From Streptosporangium sp. NBC_01495 (lineage in GTDB: Bacteria; Actinomycetota; Actinomycetes; Streptosporangiales; Streptosporangiaceae), in NCBI RefSeq assembly GCF_036250735.1, contig NZ_CP109430.1, forward strand, positions 8,680,001 through 8,744,000: a DNA stretch of 64,000 nucleotides, given 5' to 3'. Positions 47,516 through 57,361 of this stretch are shown here, piece after piece; the stretch's first letter is position 1, and every line of letters begins with the position of its first letter. The notes beneath the pieces are model-generated. The model was not told the DNA's origin. It did no database searches and saw only the letters and a program-made list of their open reading frames with translations. The position numbers and the translations under genes are program-made.

Positions 47516-50500
47516 CTACCGGAAGATCCGGTCCACGGCCCTGGCCGCCGCGCCGCCGTCCTCCAGCGGGCAGAACCTGGCGGTGAAGGCGTCGTACAGC
47601 CTCCGGTACTTGGCGCGCACCTCGTCGGCGTCCCGCACGGCCGCCACGACCTCCTCGGTCGTCCGCAGCAGCGGCCCGGGGGCCTCGGCCTCGAAGTCGA
47701 AGTAGAAGCCGCGCACCTCGTCGCGGTAGCGCTCCAGGTCGTAGGTGAAGAAGAACATCGGCTTGCCGGTCACCGCGAAGTCGAACATCGCCGACGAGTA
47801 GTCCGTGATCAGCATGTCCGCGACCAGGTAAAGCTCCTGGATGTCGGGATACGCCGAGACGTCGAGGAGGAAGTCCGTACCGGCCCTGGGCAGCCTGTCC
47901 GTGACGCTCGGGTGCTTGCGGATCATGAGCACGTGGTCCTCGCCGAGCTCCTCGGCCATGCACTGGAGGTCCAGGCGCAGGTCGAGCCGGTAGCGCCCCT
48001 TGCTGTAGAACTTGTCGTCGCGCCACGTCGGGGCGTACAGGACGACCTTCCTGCCCTCGGGCAGGCCGAGCCGCTCCCGGATCTCCCGGGTCCGCGCGGC
48101 GACTCCGGCGCGGCGCAGCAGGTCGTCGCGGGGGGAGCCGATCTCCAGGATCTCCCCCTCGAACCGCAGGGCGTCGTCCAGCACCGAGGTGCACCAGGGA
48201 CTCGGCGAGATCAGGTGACTCCACCGGGCGACGGCCCTGGCCAGCCGCTCGTGGTGGTCGGACCTGGCGAACGGCACCTTCTCGACGTCGAAGCCGATGC
48301 GCTTCAGCGGGGTGCCGCGCCAGGTCTGCAGCACCGTCTGGCCCTCCCTGCGCTCGAACCAGGAGGGCAGGTGGCTGTTGGTGACGATGTACTGGCAGCG
48401 GGCCAGGGCGTCGAAGAACTCCCGCCCGTACCGCCGGATCGGCGTCACCCCCTCGGGCAGTTCCACCTGCCCGTCCCTGACGATCCACATGAACTCCAGG
48501 TCGGCGCCCCGCCGCACGAGCTCCTCGTAGATCGCCTTCGGGCTGTCGGAGAACTGCCTGCCCCCGTAGCTGTCGAAGAGGACGGCGGGGCGCAGCGGCT
48601 CCTGGCACCTCGCGGGGTAGAAGTCCTCACGCAGCAGCCGCTGCTGCTTCGGCCTGCCCGAGGCGCGCAGGTCGTCGCTCACGGTGAAGACGGCCTCGTC
48701 CATCAGGTCGGTGTCGAAGGTGAACGTGCGGGTGGCGGAGACGTGCTCCAACGGCGCGGACAGCCGGAACTCCACGCGCATGTCGCCGGTGTCGGTACGG
48801 ATCGCGAAGCCGTGCGTGCCCGCCGACAGCGGCAGCCACCCACCGAGCGTGTCGCTCCCCTCGGGCGTCACCGTGGCGCTGCCGCCGACGAGCGGGAAGA
48901 GCCGCTCGCTGAGCCGGTTGCGCGAGGTGACGACCAGCCACGCCGGGCCGTCGATCGGGCGCATCGGGGCCCCGGTCACCCTGAGGTGACCCAGGTCGGT
49001 CCACTCCACCCGCTCCACGTAGAACGTCGGACGCTGCTCGCGCAGCACGAGCTCGCCCGCCTGCGACCGGTCCAGCACCACGTCGCGCCCGCGGAGCCGG
49101 TAGAGGCCGCGCTCCACGTCTCGGCCGACGAGCAGCGGCCGGGCCCGCCCCTCCCCGGGGACGACCTCGAAGTGCCACTCGGCCCCGGGGTTGAGCGCGC
49201 TCATCTCCAGGCTGGCCGGGTCGAGACCCGGCCAGCGCTCGGACAGCACCTCGTCGAGGTCGACCACCGCCTCGAAGGCACCGTCCGAGACGGTCATCGG
49301 GTAGCGCCGGTCGCGGCCCCCCTGCGGCCGGGTCAGCCGCAGCGCCGGCGCGGCGCCGAGGTCGCCGTCACACCGGCCGCTGATCCTCAGCCTGCCCTCG
49401 GCCACCCGGTGACCGGTGACCCATCCGCCCGGCCGCTCCACCCGGAGCCTGAACTCCTCGGCGGGCGTCCACTCGGTCCACGCCACGGTCCCCGACTCGC
49501 GCTCGGTGAACTCCAGCCGCCGCGCGGCCGGGCTCGGCTGGGCCAGACCGCCCCTCCGTACGAGGCCCCGGGACAGCACGCACAGGTCGATCCGCCAGGA
49601 CGAGCCGGCCGGAAGCGCGGCCGGGTCGACGGCGAGCCGGAACCCGCACCAGTCCTTACGCCTGCGCGGGCCGGTGTCGACCAGCGACAGGCCCCGCCGG
49701 ATCGTGACCGGGAGCCGGATCCTGCGGCCTGGGCCCTCGGGAACCAGCCAGGCGAGGACGTGCTGCTGCATCCGCCTGCGGGGACGCAGGTAGCGCAGCG
49801 AGACCCGTCCCTCGACGACCAGCCTGTCGTCCTTCCAGTCCAGGCTGTCCACCCGCTGCCGCAGGTCAAGTTCCTCGCGCATCCGGGTGGTCGGCCGCTC
49901 GACCTGCACGGGGACGTTGAGGTGGTACCCGCGCAGACCGCCTCCGACGACGCGGGCGGTGGGCTTGACCGTCCTGTCCCACTCCAGCAGCTGGACGAGG
50001 TCGTCCAGCCGGCGTTCCCGTACGAGAGCCCACTTCGCCCGGCGCTGCGCGGGGATGAGCGAGAGGACCTTGGGCCCCGCCTGGTCGAGGTAGGCGCATG
50101 CCAGGTCGAGGAAGCGGCTACGGAACTCCTCCCCCGCCTGGTCCAGCACCTGCAGGAAGTTCGGCAGGTCGCTGTCGAGGACCATCCGGTCCCACGCCCT
50201 GAGGTGCTCGGCCCTGCCGGTGTCGGCGAGGAAACTCCGCACGGAGTTGACGGCGGCGAACCGGTCCTCGATCCCCTTGACGTGCCCCCGGTTCTGCGTG
50301 ATCGAGACGCTCTCCCCCTCCCGCTCCCGCCACAGGTAGACCGGGGTGGACAGCACGTCCACCGCCCCGGCCAGGAAGTGGGCGGGCAGGGAGACGGCGA
50401 TGTCCTCCCACAGGACCCCCTCGGGGAAGCTCAGCCCCTGCTCGTCCCAGAAGGAGCGCCGCCAGAGCTTGTTCGTGACCAGCCGGTCCTTGAGCAGGAT

Positions 50501-50947
50501 CTCGTCGCCGGTCACGTGGGTCCGCCGGGCGGAGGTGGCGAAGATCACCTTGTGCATCGCCGACTGGCGCACCCCCTGGCCGCTGAAACGGAGGACGTTG
50601 CCCGTGACGAGATCGGAACCGCTCTCCTCCAGGCTGCACACCATCGTCTCGACGGCCGTCAACGGGAGCATGTCGTCGCTGTCCAAGAAAGCGAGAAAAT
50701 CACCGGTGGCGTGCCTTATGCCGGTGTTGCGCGCGGTGCCAAGGCCCCCGTTCTCCTGCCGGATCAGCCGGAACCGGGCGTCACGCTCGGCGAAGGCCCC
50801 GGCGATCTCCGCGCTGGAGTCGGGAGAACCGTCGTCGACCATGACGACCTCGATGTCGCTCCAGGTCTGCGCGACCAACGACTCCAGACACGCCTCAAGG
50901 TACGGTTCCACGTCGTATATGGGCACGATGATGCTCACTGGGGCCAC
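47516..50947 (-). CDS. Bifunctional GT2 / CDP-glycerol glycerophosphotransferase-like protein (polymer synthase 2)
   Basis: A 1143-residue enzyme, the longest of three such fusions here. GTG 50947 with GGAGGA 6 nt upstream. GT2 domain at about 3-225 (VSIIVPIYDVEPYLEACLESL, NGGLGTARNTG, AFLDSDDML, NKLWRRSFWDE). A 500-residue middle region of beta-rich, probably accessory domains follows. The Glyphos_transf domain occupies about 775-1140: DSYGGRQFSDSPKAIYEEL, TVLQTWRGTPLKRIGFD, LYAPTWRDDKFYSKG, and DMLITDYSSAMFDFAVTGKP. It differs from the other two (TWRGTPLK rather than TWHGQ), suggesting a different polymer step such as priming. Transcribed against the flanking copies. Confidence 0.9.
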   Translation of the reverse strand: MAPVSIIVPIYDVEPYLEACLESLVAQTWSDIEVVMVDDGSPDSSAEIAGAFAERDARFRLIRQENGGLGTARNTGIRHATGDFLAFLDSDDMLPLTAVETMVCSLEESGSDLVTGNVLRFSGQGVRQSAMHKVIFATSARRTHVTGDEILLKDRLVTNKLWRRSFWDEQGLSFPEGVLWEDIAVSLPAHFLAGAVDVLSTPVYLWREREGESVSITQNRGHVKGIEDRFAAVNSVRSFLADTGRAEHLRAWDRMVLDSDLPNFLQVLDQAGEEFRSRFLDLACAYLDQAGPKVLSLIPAQRRAKWALVRERRLDDLVQLLEWDRTVKPTARVVGGGLRGYHLNVPVQVERPTTRMREELDLRQRVDSLDWKDDRLVVEGRVSLRYLRPRRRMQQHVLAWLVPEGPGRRIRLPVTIRRGLSLVDTGPRRRKDWCGFRLAVDPAALPAGSSWRIDLCVLSRGLVRRGGLAQPSPAARRLEFTERESGTVAWTEWTPAEEFRLRVERPGGWVTGHRVAEGRLRISGRCDGDLGAAPALRLTRPQGGRDRRYPMTVSDGAFEAVVDLDEVLSERWPGLDPASLEMSALNPGAEWHFEVVPGEGRARPLLVGRDVERGLYRLRGRDVVLDRSQAGELVLREQRPTFYVERVEWTDLGHLRVTGAPMRPIDGPAWLVVTSRNRLSERLFPLVGGSATVTPEGSDTLGGWLPLSAGTHGFAIRTDTGDMRVEFRLSAPLEHVSATRTFTFDTDLMDEAVFTVSDDLRASGRPKQQRLLREDFYPARCQEPLRPAVLFDSYGGRQFSDSPKAIYEELVRRGADLEFMWIVRDGQVELPEGVTPIRRYGREFFDALARCQYIVTNSHLPSWFERREGQTVLQTWRGTPLKRIGFDVEKVPFARSDHHERLARAVARWSHLISPSPWCTSVLDDALRFEGEILEIGSPRDDLLRRAGVAARTREIRERLGLPEGRKVVLYAPTWRDDKFYSKGRYRLDLRLDLQCMAEELGEDHVLMIRKHPSVTDRLPRAGTDFLLDVSAYPDIQELYLVADMLITDYSSAMFDFAVTGKPMFFFTYDLERYRDEVRGFYFDFEAEAPGPLLRTTEEVVAAVRDADEVRAKYRRLYDAFTARFCPLEDGGAAARAVDRIFR

Positions 50948-51428
50948 GATCGGTCCTCCGGTAGTCGAAAGCTCACAGTCCGGTCCGTCGGCGTCGACGC
51001 CGGACACGGCACGCAGGTGAAGATCCACTCATCGTGGACGACGTCACGGGCGCGCGGCGGGAGGCCCGGCGGTCGCCGAAAAGCGGCGGAAGGAGCCCGT
51101 GTGCCCGTCGACACAACCCGGCGGCCATGAGCGCGACGTAGACGTCACGCCAGCAGCATGGCTTCGCGCCGGGTCGGGCGAGCCCAAAATATGACCGCGA
51201 TGGAGTGAGCTGACCGAGACTTGACCATCTCCCGCACATCTCCCGCGGGCGGCCGGTCCGGCCTCGGGGCCGTGACGCGGCAACGCCTTCCCCAAGTCCA
51301 GGTCAAGGCTGGGAATGCACACGTCCTAGTAAGACGTAATGACCCTTCGGTCCCCCCTCGCCGTCCGACACGATCGTGTGACCGAGACGGGCGAGATCGC
51401 AGCAAACGGCATTCGCGGGGGGAAGCGC
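50948..51428. other. Divergent promoter region
   Basis: 481 bases between polymer synthase 2 and the flavoprotein gene. No gene is supported. An ACGTC/GACGT inverted repeat lies near 51321-51337. I see no typical promoter hexamers that can be trusted. Confidence 0.45.
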
Positions 51429-53105
51429 ATGGACTCAACAGTGGTCGTGGGAGCGGGACCCGCCGGGCTCACCGCGGCCTACGAGCTGGCCCGGCGAGGA
51501 CACCCGTGCGAGATCTTCGAAGCCGACCGCGTGGTCGGCGGGATCAGCCGGACGGAGGAGCGCGACGGCTGGCGCTTCGACATCGGTGGGCACCGCTTCT
51601 TCACGAAGGTGCCGCGGGTGGAGAACTTCTGGAACGAGATCCTCGGCGAGGAGGACTTCCTGCTCCGCCCGAGAATGAGCCGCATCCACTACAAGGGCCG
51701 TTTCTACGACTACCCGCTCAGGGCGTCCAACGCCCTGCTCAACCTCGGTGTCCTCGAGTCCCTGCGGTGCGTCGGCTCGTACGCCTGGGCCCGGATCAGG
51801 CCGCCCGCCGACCAGTCCACCTTCGAGGGCTGGGTCGCGGCCAGGTTCGGCCGGCGGCTCTACGGGATCTTCTTCAAGACCTACACCGAGAAGGTGTGGG
51901 GCGTTCCCGCCGCGAGCATCCAGGCCGACTGGGCCGCGCAGCGGATCAGGAACCTCTCCCTGGGAAAGGCCATCGCCGACGCGCTGAGGCCCGGGAGGAA
52001 CCAGAAGGAGATCACGAGTCTCATCGAGGAGTTCCGCTACCCCAGGCTGGGGCCGGGCATGATGTGGGAGGCCTGCGCCGACCGGGTCCGTGAGCGGGGT
52101 TCCACCGTGCACCTCGGCACCCGGGTCGAGCGCATCCGCCGCCACCACGGCGGCCTGGCCGTCACCGTCCGCCCGGACGGCGAGGGTGTCGTTCACCCGG
52201 ATGGCGGCTTTCGCCCGAACAGTGACACGGGCGCCGTTCGCCCGGACCGCGGCGGCACCGTTCACCCGGACGGCGGTGTCGTTCGCCCGGACGGTGACAC
52301 GGGCGCCGTTCGCCCGGAGGGCGGCACCGTTCACCCGGACGGTGACACCGGCGCCGTTCGCCCGGACTCCGGCGGGAGCGCCACCCGCGAGGTGCACTGT
52401 GACAACCTCATCTCCTCGATGCCGCTCAACGCCCTGATCCGCGCGTTCGGGCCGGACGTGCCCGACGCCGTCGCGGAGGCCGCCGCGGGGCTGAGGTACC
52501 GCGACTTCCTCACCGTCGCGCTGGTCGTCCCCGAGCGGTTCTCCTTCCCCGACAACTGGATCTACATCCACTCCCCCGAGGTCCGGCTCGGCCGGGTGCA
52601 GAACTACGGTTCCTGGTCGCCGTACCTGGTGCAGGCCGGACGGACCTGTCTCGGCCTGGAGTACTTCGTCAACGAGGGCGACGACCTGTGGCGCACCCCG
52701 GACGACGACCTCGTCGCGTTCGGCACCCGGGAGCTGGAACACCTGGGCCTGGTGACCCCCGGCTCGGTCCAGCGGGGCTACGTGGTGCGGATGCCGAAGG
52801 CCTACCCCGTCTACGACGCCGGTTACGTCGGCAACGTCGAGGTGCTCAGGAAGTATCTCGACGTGGAGTGGCCGGAGATCCACCCGGTCGGCCGCAACGG
52901 CATGCACCGGTACAACAACCAGGACCACTCCATGCTCACCGCGATGCTGACCGTGGAGAACATCGTCGACGGAGCCCGGCACGACGTCTGGGAGGTCAAC
53001 GTCGACGCGGAGTACCACGAGGAGCGCGCGGACCGGAAGAGGGCCGCGAAGGGCACCGGCCGTGACGCTCCCGTCCTGCTCGCCGACACGCCCGCCTCGG
53101 CCTGA
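51429..53105 (+). CDS. FAD-dependent oxidoreductase, UDP-galactopyranose mutase-like
   Basis: A 558-residue flavoprotein. Start ATG 51429 after GGGGGGAAG. Dinucleotide loop VVVGAGPAGLTAAYELARRG at about 5-24, E33, GGISRTEERDGWRFDIGGHRFF and KTYTEKVWGVP. The C-terminal FAD contact is GLLEYF-like LGLEYFVNEGDD and NGMHRYNNQDHSMLTAM. The arrangement matches the Glf/HemY-like group that isomerises UDP-sugars. In this locus it could make UDP-galactofuranose for the polymer. Residues about 247-315 are a repeat insertion (VRPDG/VHPDG, TGAVRP) coded by a minisatellite, absent from a normal family domain. Confidence 0.85.
   Translation: MDSTVVVGAGPAGLTAAYELARRGHPCEIFEADRVVGGISRTEERDGWRFDIGGHRFFTKVPRVENFWNEILGEEDFLLRPRMSRIHYKGRFYDYPLRASNALLNLGVLESLRCVGSYAWARIRPPADQSTFEGWVAARFGRRLYGIFFKTYTEKVWGVPAASIQADWAAQRIRNLSLGKAIADALRPGRNQKEITSLIEEFRYPRLGPGMMWEACADRVRERGSTVHLGTRVERIRRHHGGLAVTVRPDGEGVVHPDGGFRPNSDTGAVRPDRGGTVHPDGGVVRPDGDTGAVRPEGGTVHPDGDTGAVRPDSGGSATREVHCDNLISSMPLNALIRAFGPDVPDAVAEAAAGLRYRDFLTVALVVPERFSFPDNWIYIHSPEVRLGRVQNYGSWSPYLVQAGRTCLGLEYFVNEGDDLWRTPDDDLVAFGTRELEHLGLVTPGSVQRGYVVRMPKAYPVYDAGYVGNVEVLRKYLDVEWPEIHPVGRNGMHRYNNQDHSMLTAMLTVENIVDGARHDVWEVNVDAEYHEERADRKRAAKGTGRDAPVLLADTPASA
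52168..52374 (+). repeat. In-frame minisatellite inside the flavoprotein gene
   Basis: Repeating units coding HPDG and RPDG linked by D-T-G-A-V-R-P (CCGTTCGCCCGGA, CACCGTTCACCCGGACGG and GTGACACGGGCGCCGTTCG variants) across about 207 bp. Unit lengths are multiples of three, so the frame survives. It splits a segment between the first FAD half and the substrate-binding part. Confidence 0.85.
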
Positions 53106-53150
53106 GGGCCCCGGCCTCCTCACGGACACGCCCACCCCGGCCCGAGGACC
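53085..53150 (+). repeat. Stop-spanning duplication of the flavoprotein gene end
   Basis: GACACGCCCGCCTCGGCCTG with following GGGCCCC at 53085 recurs at 53125 as GACACGCCCACCCCGGCCCG with GGACCCC, period 40 bp, the stop lying in the first copy. Confidence 0.6.
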
Positions 53151-53259
53151 CCCCGACCGACACCAGCGATCCCATGACGCCTTGCCTGGCCTCCGCCCAT
53201 CGGGGCGCGGGCCACCGCGGGTCAAGGCTCTCCTCCCCGCCGCCCTGGAGTTGCGCATC

Positions 53260-56142
53260 ATGACAGCACAGCGATACACGGTCCCGGACGTCAGCGTGAT
53301 CGTCATCACCTACAACGACGCCGCCCGGTTACCCCGGGCCGTGCGCTCCGTTCTCGGCCAGACGCTCAAGAACCTCGAAGTGATCATCGTGGACGACTGT
53401 TCCGACGACGACACCCCCGCGGTGGCCAAGGCGCTCACCGAGGAGGACGGCCGGGTCCGCCACATACGGCTGCCCGCCAACAGCGGCGGCTGCGGCGCGC
53501 CGCGCAACGCGGGCATGGACGCCTCCCACTCGCCCTTCCTGATGTTCCTCGACAGCGACGACGAGCTGCCCAGGCACGCCTGCAAGAGCCTGCTGCTGGA
53601 GGCGGAGGCGACCGGCGCCGACTTCGTCATGGGCACCGTGGAGCGCGTCGACGAGGCGACCGGCGCCGTCACCCTCTGGTACCCCCAGCTGTTCGCGGAA
53701 CGGCGGGTCGTGAACGGCATCCGCGCCGAGCCCGAGCTCCTCTTCAACTGCCTGGCCACCAACAAGCTGTACCGGCGGACCTTCCTCGACGTCACCGGCA
53801 TCCGCTTCCCCGAGAACATCCACCACGAGGACATCGTCTGGTCGACGGAGCTGTTCTGCCGCAGCAAACTGTTCGCCGTCGTGCCGTGGCCGGTCTACCG
53901 CTGGCTGCTCGCCGCCATGCCCGTCACCAGGTCGATCTCGTCCCGGCGGCACGAGCTGGAGAACGTGCGCCAGCGCGTCACCGCCGCCGTCCTGAGCGAC
54001 CACGTGCTGGCGGGCACCCACTCCCTCGATCTCAAGGACGACAAGGACTTCCGCTTCCTCTCCCACGACCTCCGGCTCTACCTGGGCGACCTGCCCCAGC
54101 GCGACCCGGCGTGGATCTCCGAGTTCGCCGACATCGTCATCCCGTACGTGGACACGCTCGAACCCGCCGCGATCGAGCGGCTGACCCGGGCGGAGCGGGT
54201 GTGCCTCCAGCTCGTCCGCGAGCGGCGCGGCGCGGAGGCGGCGCTCGCGGCCGTCGAGCTGGGAGGCAGGCACTCCGTCCCGCCCCGGGCGGTCACGGCG
54301 GACGGCGAGCGGGTGTTCTGGGGGACGACGCTCCCACGGGACGAGCAGGCCCGGAGCGAGCTGGACGTCACCGAGCTGCACCTGGCGGAGCAGCCGCTGT
54401 CCGGCGCGCTGCTCCGGCACGAGCTCGTCGACCTGCAGGCGTCGAGGGACCAGGTCCGGTTGCGCCTGCGGACCTACGACCCGGGCCGGGTGCTCGACGG
54501 CCGCACGCTGACCGCGTGGCTCCGTATCGGCGGCAGGAAGAGGATGATCACCTCGATTCCCGTCCAGATGGCACCCGTCGTGATCGAGCCGTCGGGGGAA
54601 CGGGAGGAACAGGTCCCGAGGGGGCTCGAAGGACAGTGGGACCCGGAGGAACCGGAGATGAGGAGAATCCCGCGGATGACGGGAGCTCCCCCCGACGGGA
54701 CGGGAATCCTGGAGGGGACGGTGACGATCTCCCTGCCCGACCTGGAGTGGCCGGACAACGCCGTCAGGCCGCAGGCGGTCATGATCTCGCTCCACGAGGG
54801 CGAGCGCCGCAACCTCAGGCCCCTCCTCGCGATCCCGGGGCTGTCGTTCACCTCGGTGGGCACGGTGGGCTCGGGCCGTCTGGTCCTCGAAGCGTCCGCC
54901 GACATCCCGTTCCGTCTCATGGCGCGCAGGCTCGGCCCCACGTCCAAACGGCGTTTCCCGAACGTGCCGGAACTCTGGCGGGACCTGCTGTCCGACCTCG
55001 CCACCCCCCGCAACCTGGGCCGCTTCTACCGGCTGGTCAGCACGACGGTGCCGGTGAACCGCCGCCTGGTGCTGTTCGAGTCGGCCGAGGGCACCGGCTA
55101 CACCGGCAACCCGCGCTACGTCCACGAGGAACTGCAGCGGCGCGCGACCGGCCTGCGGGCGGTCTGGTCCCACGCGGACGTCCCCGAACGCTTCCCCGAG
55201 GACGTCGACCTCGTCCGGCGCGACACCTTCCGCTACGCCTGGACCCTGGCGCGCGCCGGGCACTGGGTGGACAGCCACAACCTCCCGTACTGCTACCGCA
55301 AGCGCGGGAGCACCCGCTACCTGCAGACCTGGCACGGTCAGGTGCTCAAGAAGATGGGACTGGACGAGCCCCGGCACCGGGCGCAGCCGTCCCTGGCCAA
55401 GAAGTACGCCGAGGCGGTGGCGCGCTGGGACACGCTGCTCACGCCTGGCCCCGACTTCCGCCGCGACTTCGCGGAGGCCAGCGGGTTCGGGGGCGAGCTG
55501 CTCCACGCCGGATACCCGCGTACCGACGTGCTGGTACGGCACATGGAGCCGGCGCAGCGCGAGCGGGCGCGGCAGGTCAGGGAGTTCTTCGAGATCCCCG
55601 CGGGAAAGCGCGTGATCCTCTACGCGCCCACCTACCGCGACAGCAGGCGCTTCAGCGGCGAATCGATCCGGCTCGACCTGCCCGCCCTGGCCGGCGCGCT
55701 GCACCCGAACTGGGTGATCCTCGTCCGCGCCCACCAGTACGACCGCTTCACCGTGCCCGACCCGCTCGGCTACCTCGTCCGGGACGCCTCGGCGTTCCCC
55801 GAGGTCAACGACCTGATGCTGGCCTCGGACGTCCTGGTGACGGACTACTCCTCGATCATGTTCGACTACGCCTGCCTCGGCAGGCCGATCCTCTACTACG
55901 TCGACGACTACGACCACTACGCCTCCGCCCAGCGAGGGGTCTGCTTCGACCTGGCCGAGGTCGCCCCCGGGCCGCTGCTGCGCGACCCCGGCGAACTGGC
56001 CGCGGCGCTGGACCATCTCGCCGAGATCACCGAGAGCTACGGGCGCCGCTACGCGGAGTTCCGCGACCGCTGGTGCGGTCTCGACGACGGGCAGGCGAGC
56101 GGCAGGGTCGTGGACGCGTTCTTCCCGGAGGTCATGAGATGA
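53260..56142 (+). CDS. Bifunctional GT2 / CDP-glycerol glycerophosphotransferase-like protein (polymer synthase 3)
   Basis: A 960-residue paralogue of the protein at 39884. GT2 domain at about 9-230 (VSVIVITYNDAARLPRAVRSVL, NSGGCGAPRNAG, MFLDSDDEL, ATNKLYRRTF). Glyphos_transf domain at about 595-955: ESAEGTGYTGNPRYVHEEL, TRYLQTWHGQVLKKMGLD, LYAPTYRDSRRFSG, and SDVLVTDYSSIMFDYACLGRP. ATG 53260 with CTGGAG upstream. Followed by a GT4 gene with an ATGA overlap, the same cassette as at 39884-43836. A distinct charged insertion lies at about 445-490 in the middle region. Confidence 0.9.
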   Translation: MTAQRYTVPDVSVIVITYNDAARLPRAVRSVLGQTLKNLEVIIVDDCSDDDTPAVAKALTEEDGRVRHIRLPANSGGCGAPRNAGMDASHSPFLMFLDSDDELPRHACKSLLLEAEATGADFVMGTVERVDEATGAVTLWYPQLFAERRVVNGIRAEPELLFNCLATNKLYRRTFLDVTGIRFPENIHHEDIVWSTELFCRSKLFAVVPWPVYRWLLAAMPVTRSISSRRHELENVRQRVTAAVLSDHVLAGTHSLDLKDDKDFRFLSHDLRLYLGDLPQRDPAWISEFADIVIPYVDTLEPAAIERLTRAERVCLQLVRERRGAEAALAAVELGGRHSVPPRAVTADGERVFWGTTLPRDEQARSELDVTELHLAEQPLSGALLRHELVDLQASRDQVRLRLRTYDPGRVLDGRTLTAWLRIGGRKRMITSIPVQMAPVVIEPSGEREEQVPRGLEGQWDPEEPEMRRIPRMTGAPPDGTGILEGTVTISLPDLEWPDNAVRPQAVMISLHEGERRNLRPLLAIPGLSFTSVGTVGSGRLVLEASADIPFRLMARRLGPTSKRRFPNVPELWRDLLSDLATPRNLGRFYRLVSTTVPVNRRLVLFESAEGTGYTGNPRYVHEELQRRATGLRAVWSHADVPERFPEDVDLVRRDTFRYAWTLARAGHWVDSHNLPYCYRKRGSTRYLQTWHGQVLKKMGLDEPRHRAQPSLAKKYAEAVARWDTLLTPGPDFRRDFAEASGFGGELLHAGYPRTDVLVRHMEPAQRERARQVREFFEIPAGKRVILYAPTYRDSRRFSGESIRLDLPALAGALHPNWVILVRAHQYDRFTVPDPLGYLVRDASAFPEVNDLMLASDVLVTDYSSIMFDYACLGRPILYYVDDYDHYASAQRGVCFDLAEVAPGPLLRDPGELAAALDHLAEITESYGRRYAEFRDRWCGLDDGQASGRVVDAFFPEVMR

Positions 56143-57266
56143 GATCGCGCGACGTCCTCTTCCTCAGCACCGACGGCGACTCGATGGGCGGGTCCCAGCG
56201 GGTCATCCACACCCTGGCCCAGGGCCTCGGCTCGCGCGGGCACCGGGTGACCCTGATCAGCATCAACCCCTCCCGGCAGCCGCAGACCTACATCGCCGAC
56301 CCCGTCTACCGGCACACCACGCTGTACGACACGCCCGCCCCCGAACCCACCGCCCGTTCACTCCCGTGGCGCAGGGCCAGGCAGAGAAGGACCCCGGAGG
56401 AGGTCACCGCCGCCAGGCGGAAACTGCTGCGGCTGACGGACCGGATCGACGACGGCTACATGGTCATCGCCTCGCCCTGGGCCGCCCACTGGATCGCCGA
56501 CCTGCCCATGCCGCACATCGCCAAGGTCGGCCAGTACCACCAGTCGTACGCCGAGGCGGTGGACTCCCCGAACCTCAGGCTGATCAAGAAGCACTACGCG
56601 CACCTCGACAAGGCGCTGTTCCTCTGCGACGACTACGCCGCTTCCTTCACCGCGCATCGGCTCGCCAACTGCGGGACCATGCTGAACCCGGTCAGCGTCT
56701 TCCCCGAGGAGGCGGCCCCGCTGCGCAACCCGCGGATCGTCTCGGCGGGACGACTGGTCAGGGTGAAGCGGATCGACCTGCTGATCGACGCCTTCGCCGC
56801 CGCGGCCCCGGCCGTCGCCGAGCCGTGGGAGCTGCACATCATCGGCGACGGGCCGCTCCGGGCGGTTCTGGAGGCGCAGGCCGCGAAGACCGGGCTCGGC
56901 GACCGGATCGTCTTCCGCGGGCAGGTCGGGAACGTCGAGGCCGAGTACCTGGACGCCTCCATCGTCACCCTGAGCAGCGACTTCGAGGGGTGGGGGCTGG
57001 TCCTCGCCGAGGGCGCGGCCTGCGGGCTGCCCGCCGTGGCCTGCGACGCCTCGGCGGGGGTGCGGACCCTGGTCGAGGACGGGGACAACGGCATGCTGGC
57101 CGAGCCGGGCAACACCGGGAGCTTCGCCGCCGCCCTGGAGCGCCTCATGTCCGACGCCGAGCTGCGCCGGAGGATGGGGGCCAGGGGCAGGGAACGGATG
57201 AGGAAGTACCGACTGCCCCGCGTCCTGGAACAGTGGGAGGCGCTGTTCGACGAGCTCGACCGCTGA
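56139..57266 (+). CDS. Family 4 glycosyltransferase, coupled to polymer synthase 3
   Basis: A 375-residue GT-B enzyme: STDGDSMGGSQRVIHTLAQGL, then PRIVSAGRLVRVKRIDLLIDAF, then LHIIGDGPLRAVLEAQ, then IVTLSSDFEGWGLVLAEGAACGLP. ATG 56139 overlaps the synthase stop (ATGA). It shares the (S/D)GDSMGG(S/I)QRV start with its counterpart at 42679. Probably glycosylates the polymer of the partner synthase. Confidence 0.9.
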   Translation: MRSRDVLFLSTDGDSMGGSQRVIHTLAQGLGSRGHRVTLISINPSRQPQTYIADPVYRHTTLYDTPAPEPTARSLPWRRARQRRTPEEVTAARRKLLRLTDRIDDGYMVIASPWAAHWIADLPMPHIAKVGQYHQSYAEAVDSPNLRLIKKHYAHLDKALFLCDDYAASFTAHRLANCGTMLNPVSVFPEEAAPLRNPRIVSAGRLVRVKRIDLLIDAFAAAAPAVAEPWELHIIGDGPLRAVLEAQAAKTGLGDRIVFRGQVGNVEAEYLDASIVTLSSDFEGWGLVLAEGAACGLPAVACDASAGVRTLVEDGDNGMLAEPGNTGSFAAALERLMSDAELRRRMGARGRERMRKYRLPRVLEQWEALFDELDR

Positions 57267-57361
57267 CGGACCGGCGAGAACGACGGGCCTGATCTTCTCG
57301 ACGTGACCGCGACCGACACCAGCACGAGCCACGAGGGCGACGGGGGGCGACGGGGGCTTCG

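Noticed and set aside
47156..51130. Plus-strand 1324-codon frame
   Set aside because: Antisense shadow of the 1143-residue synthase, which has full domain motifs and a strong ribosome site.
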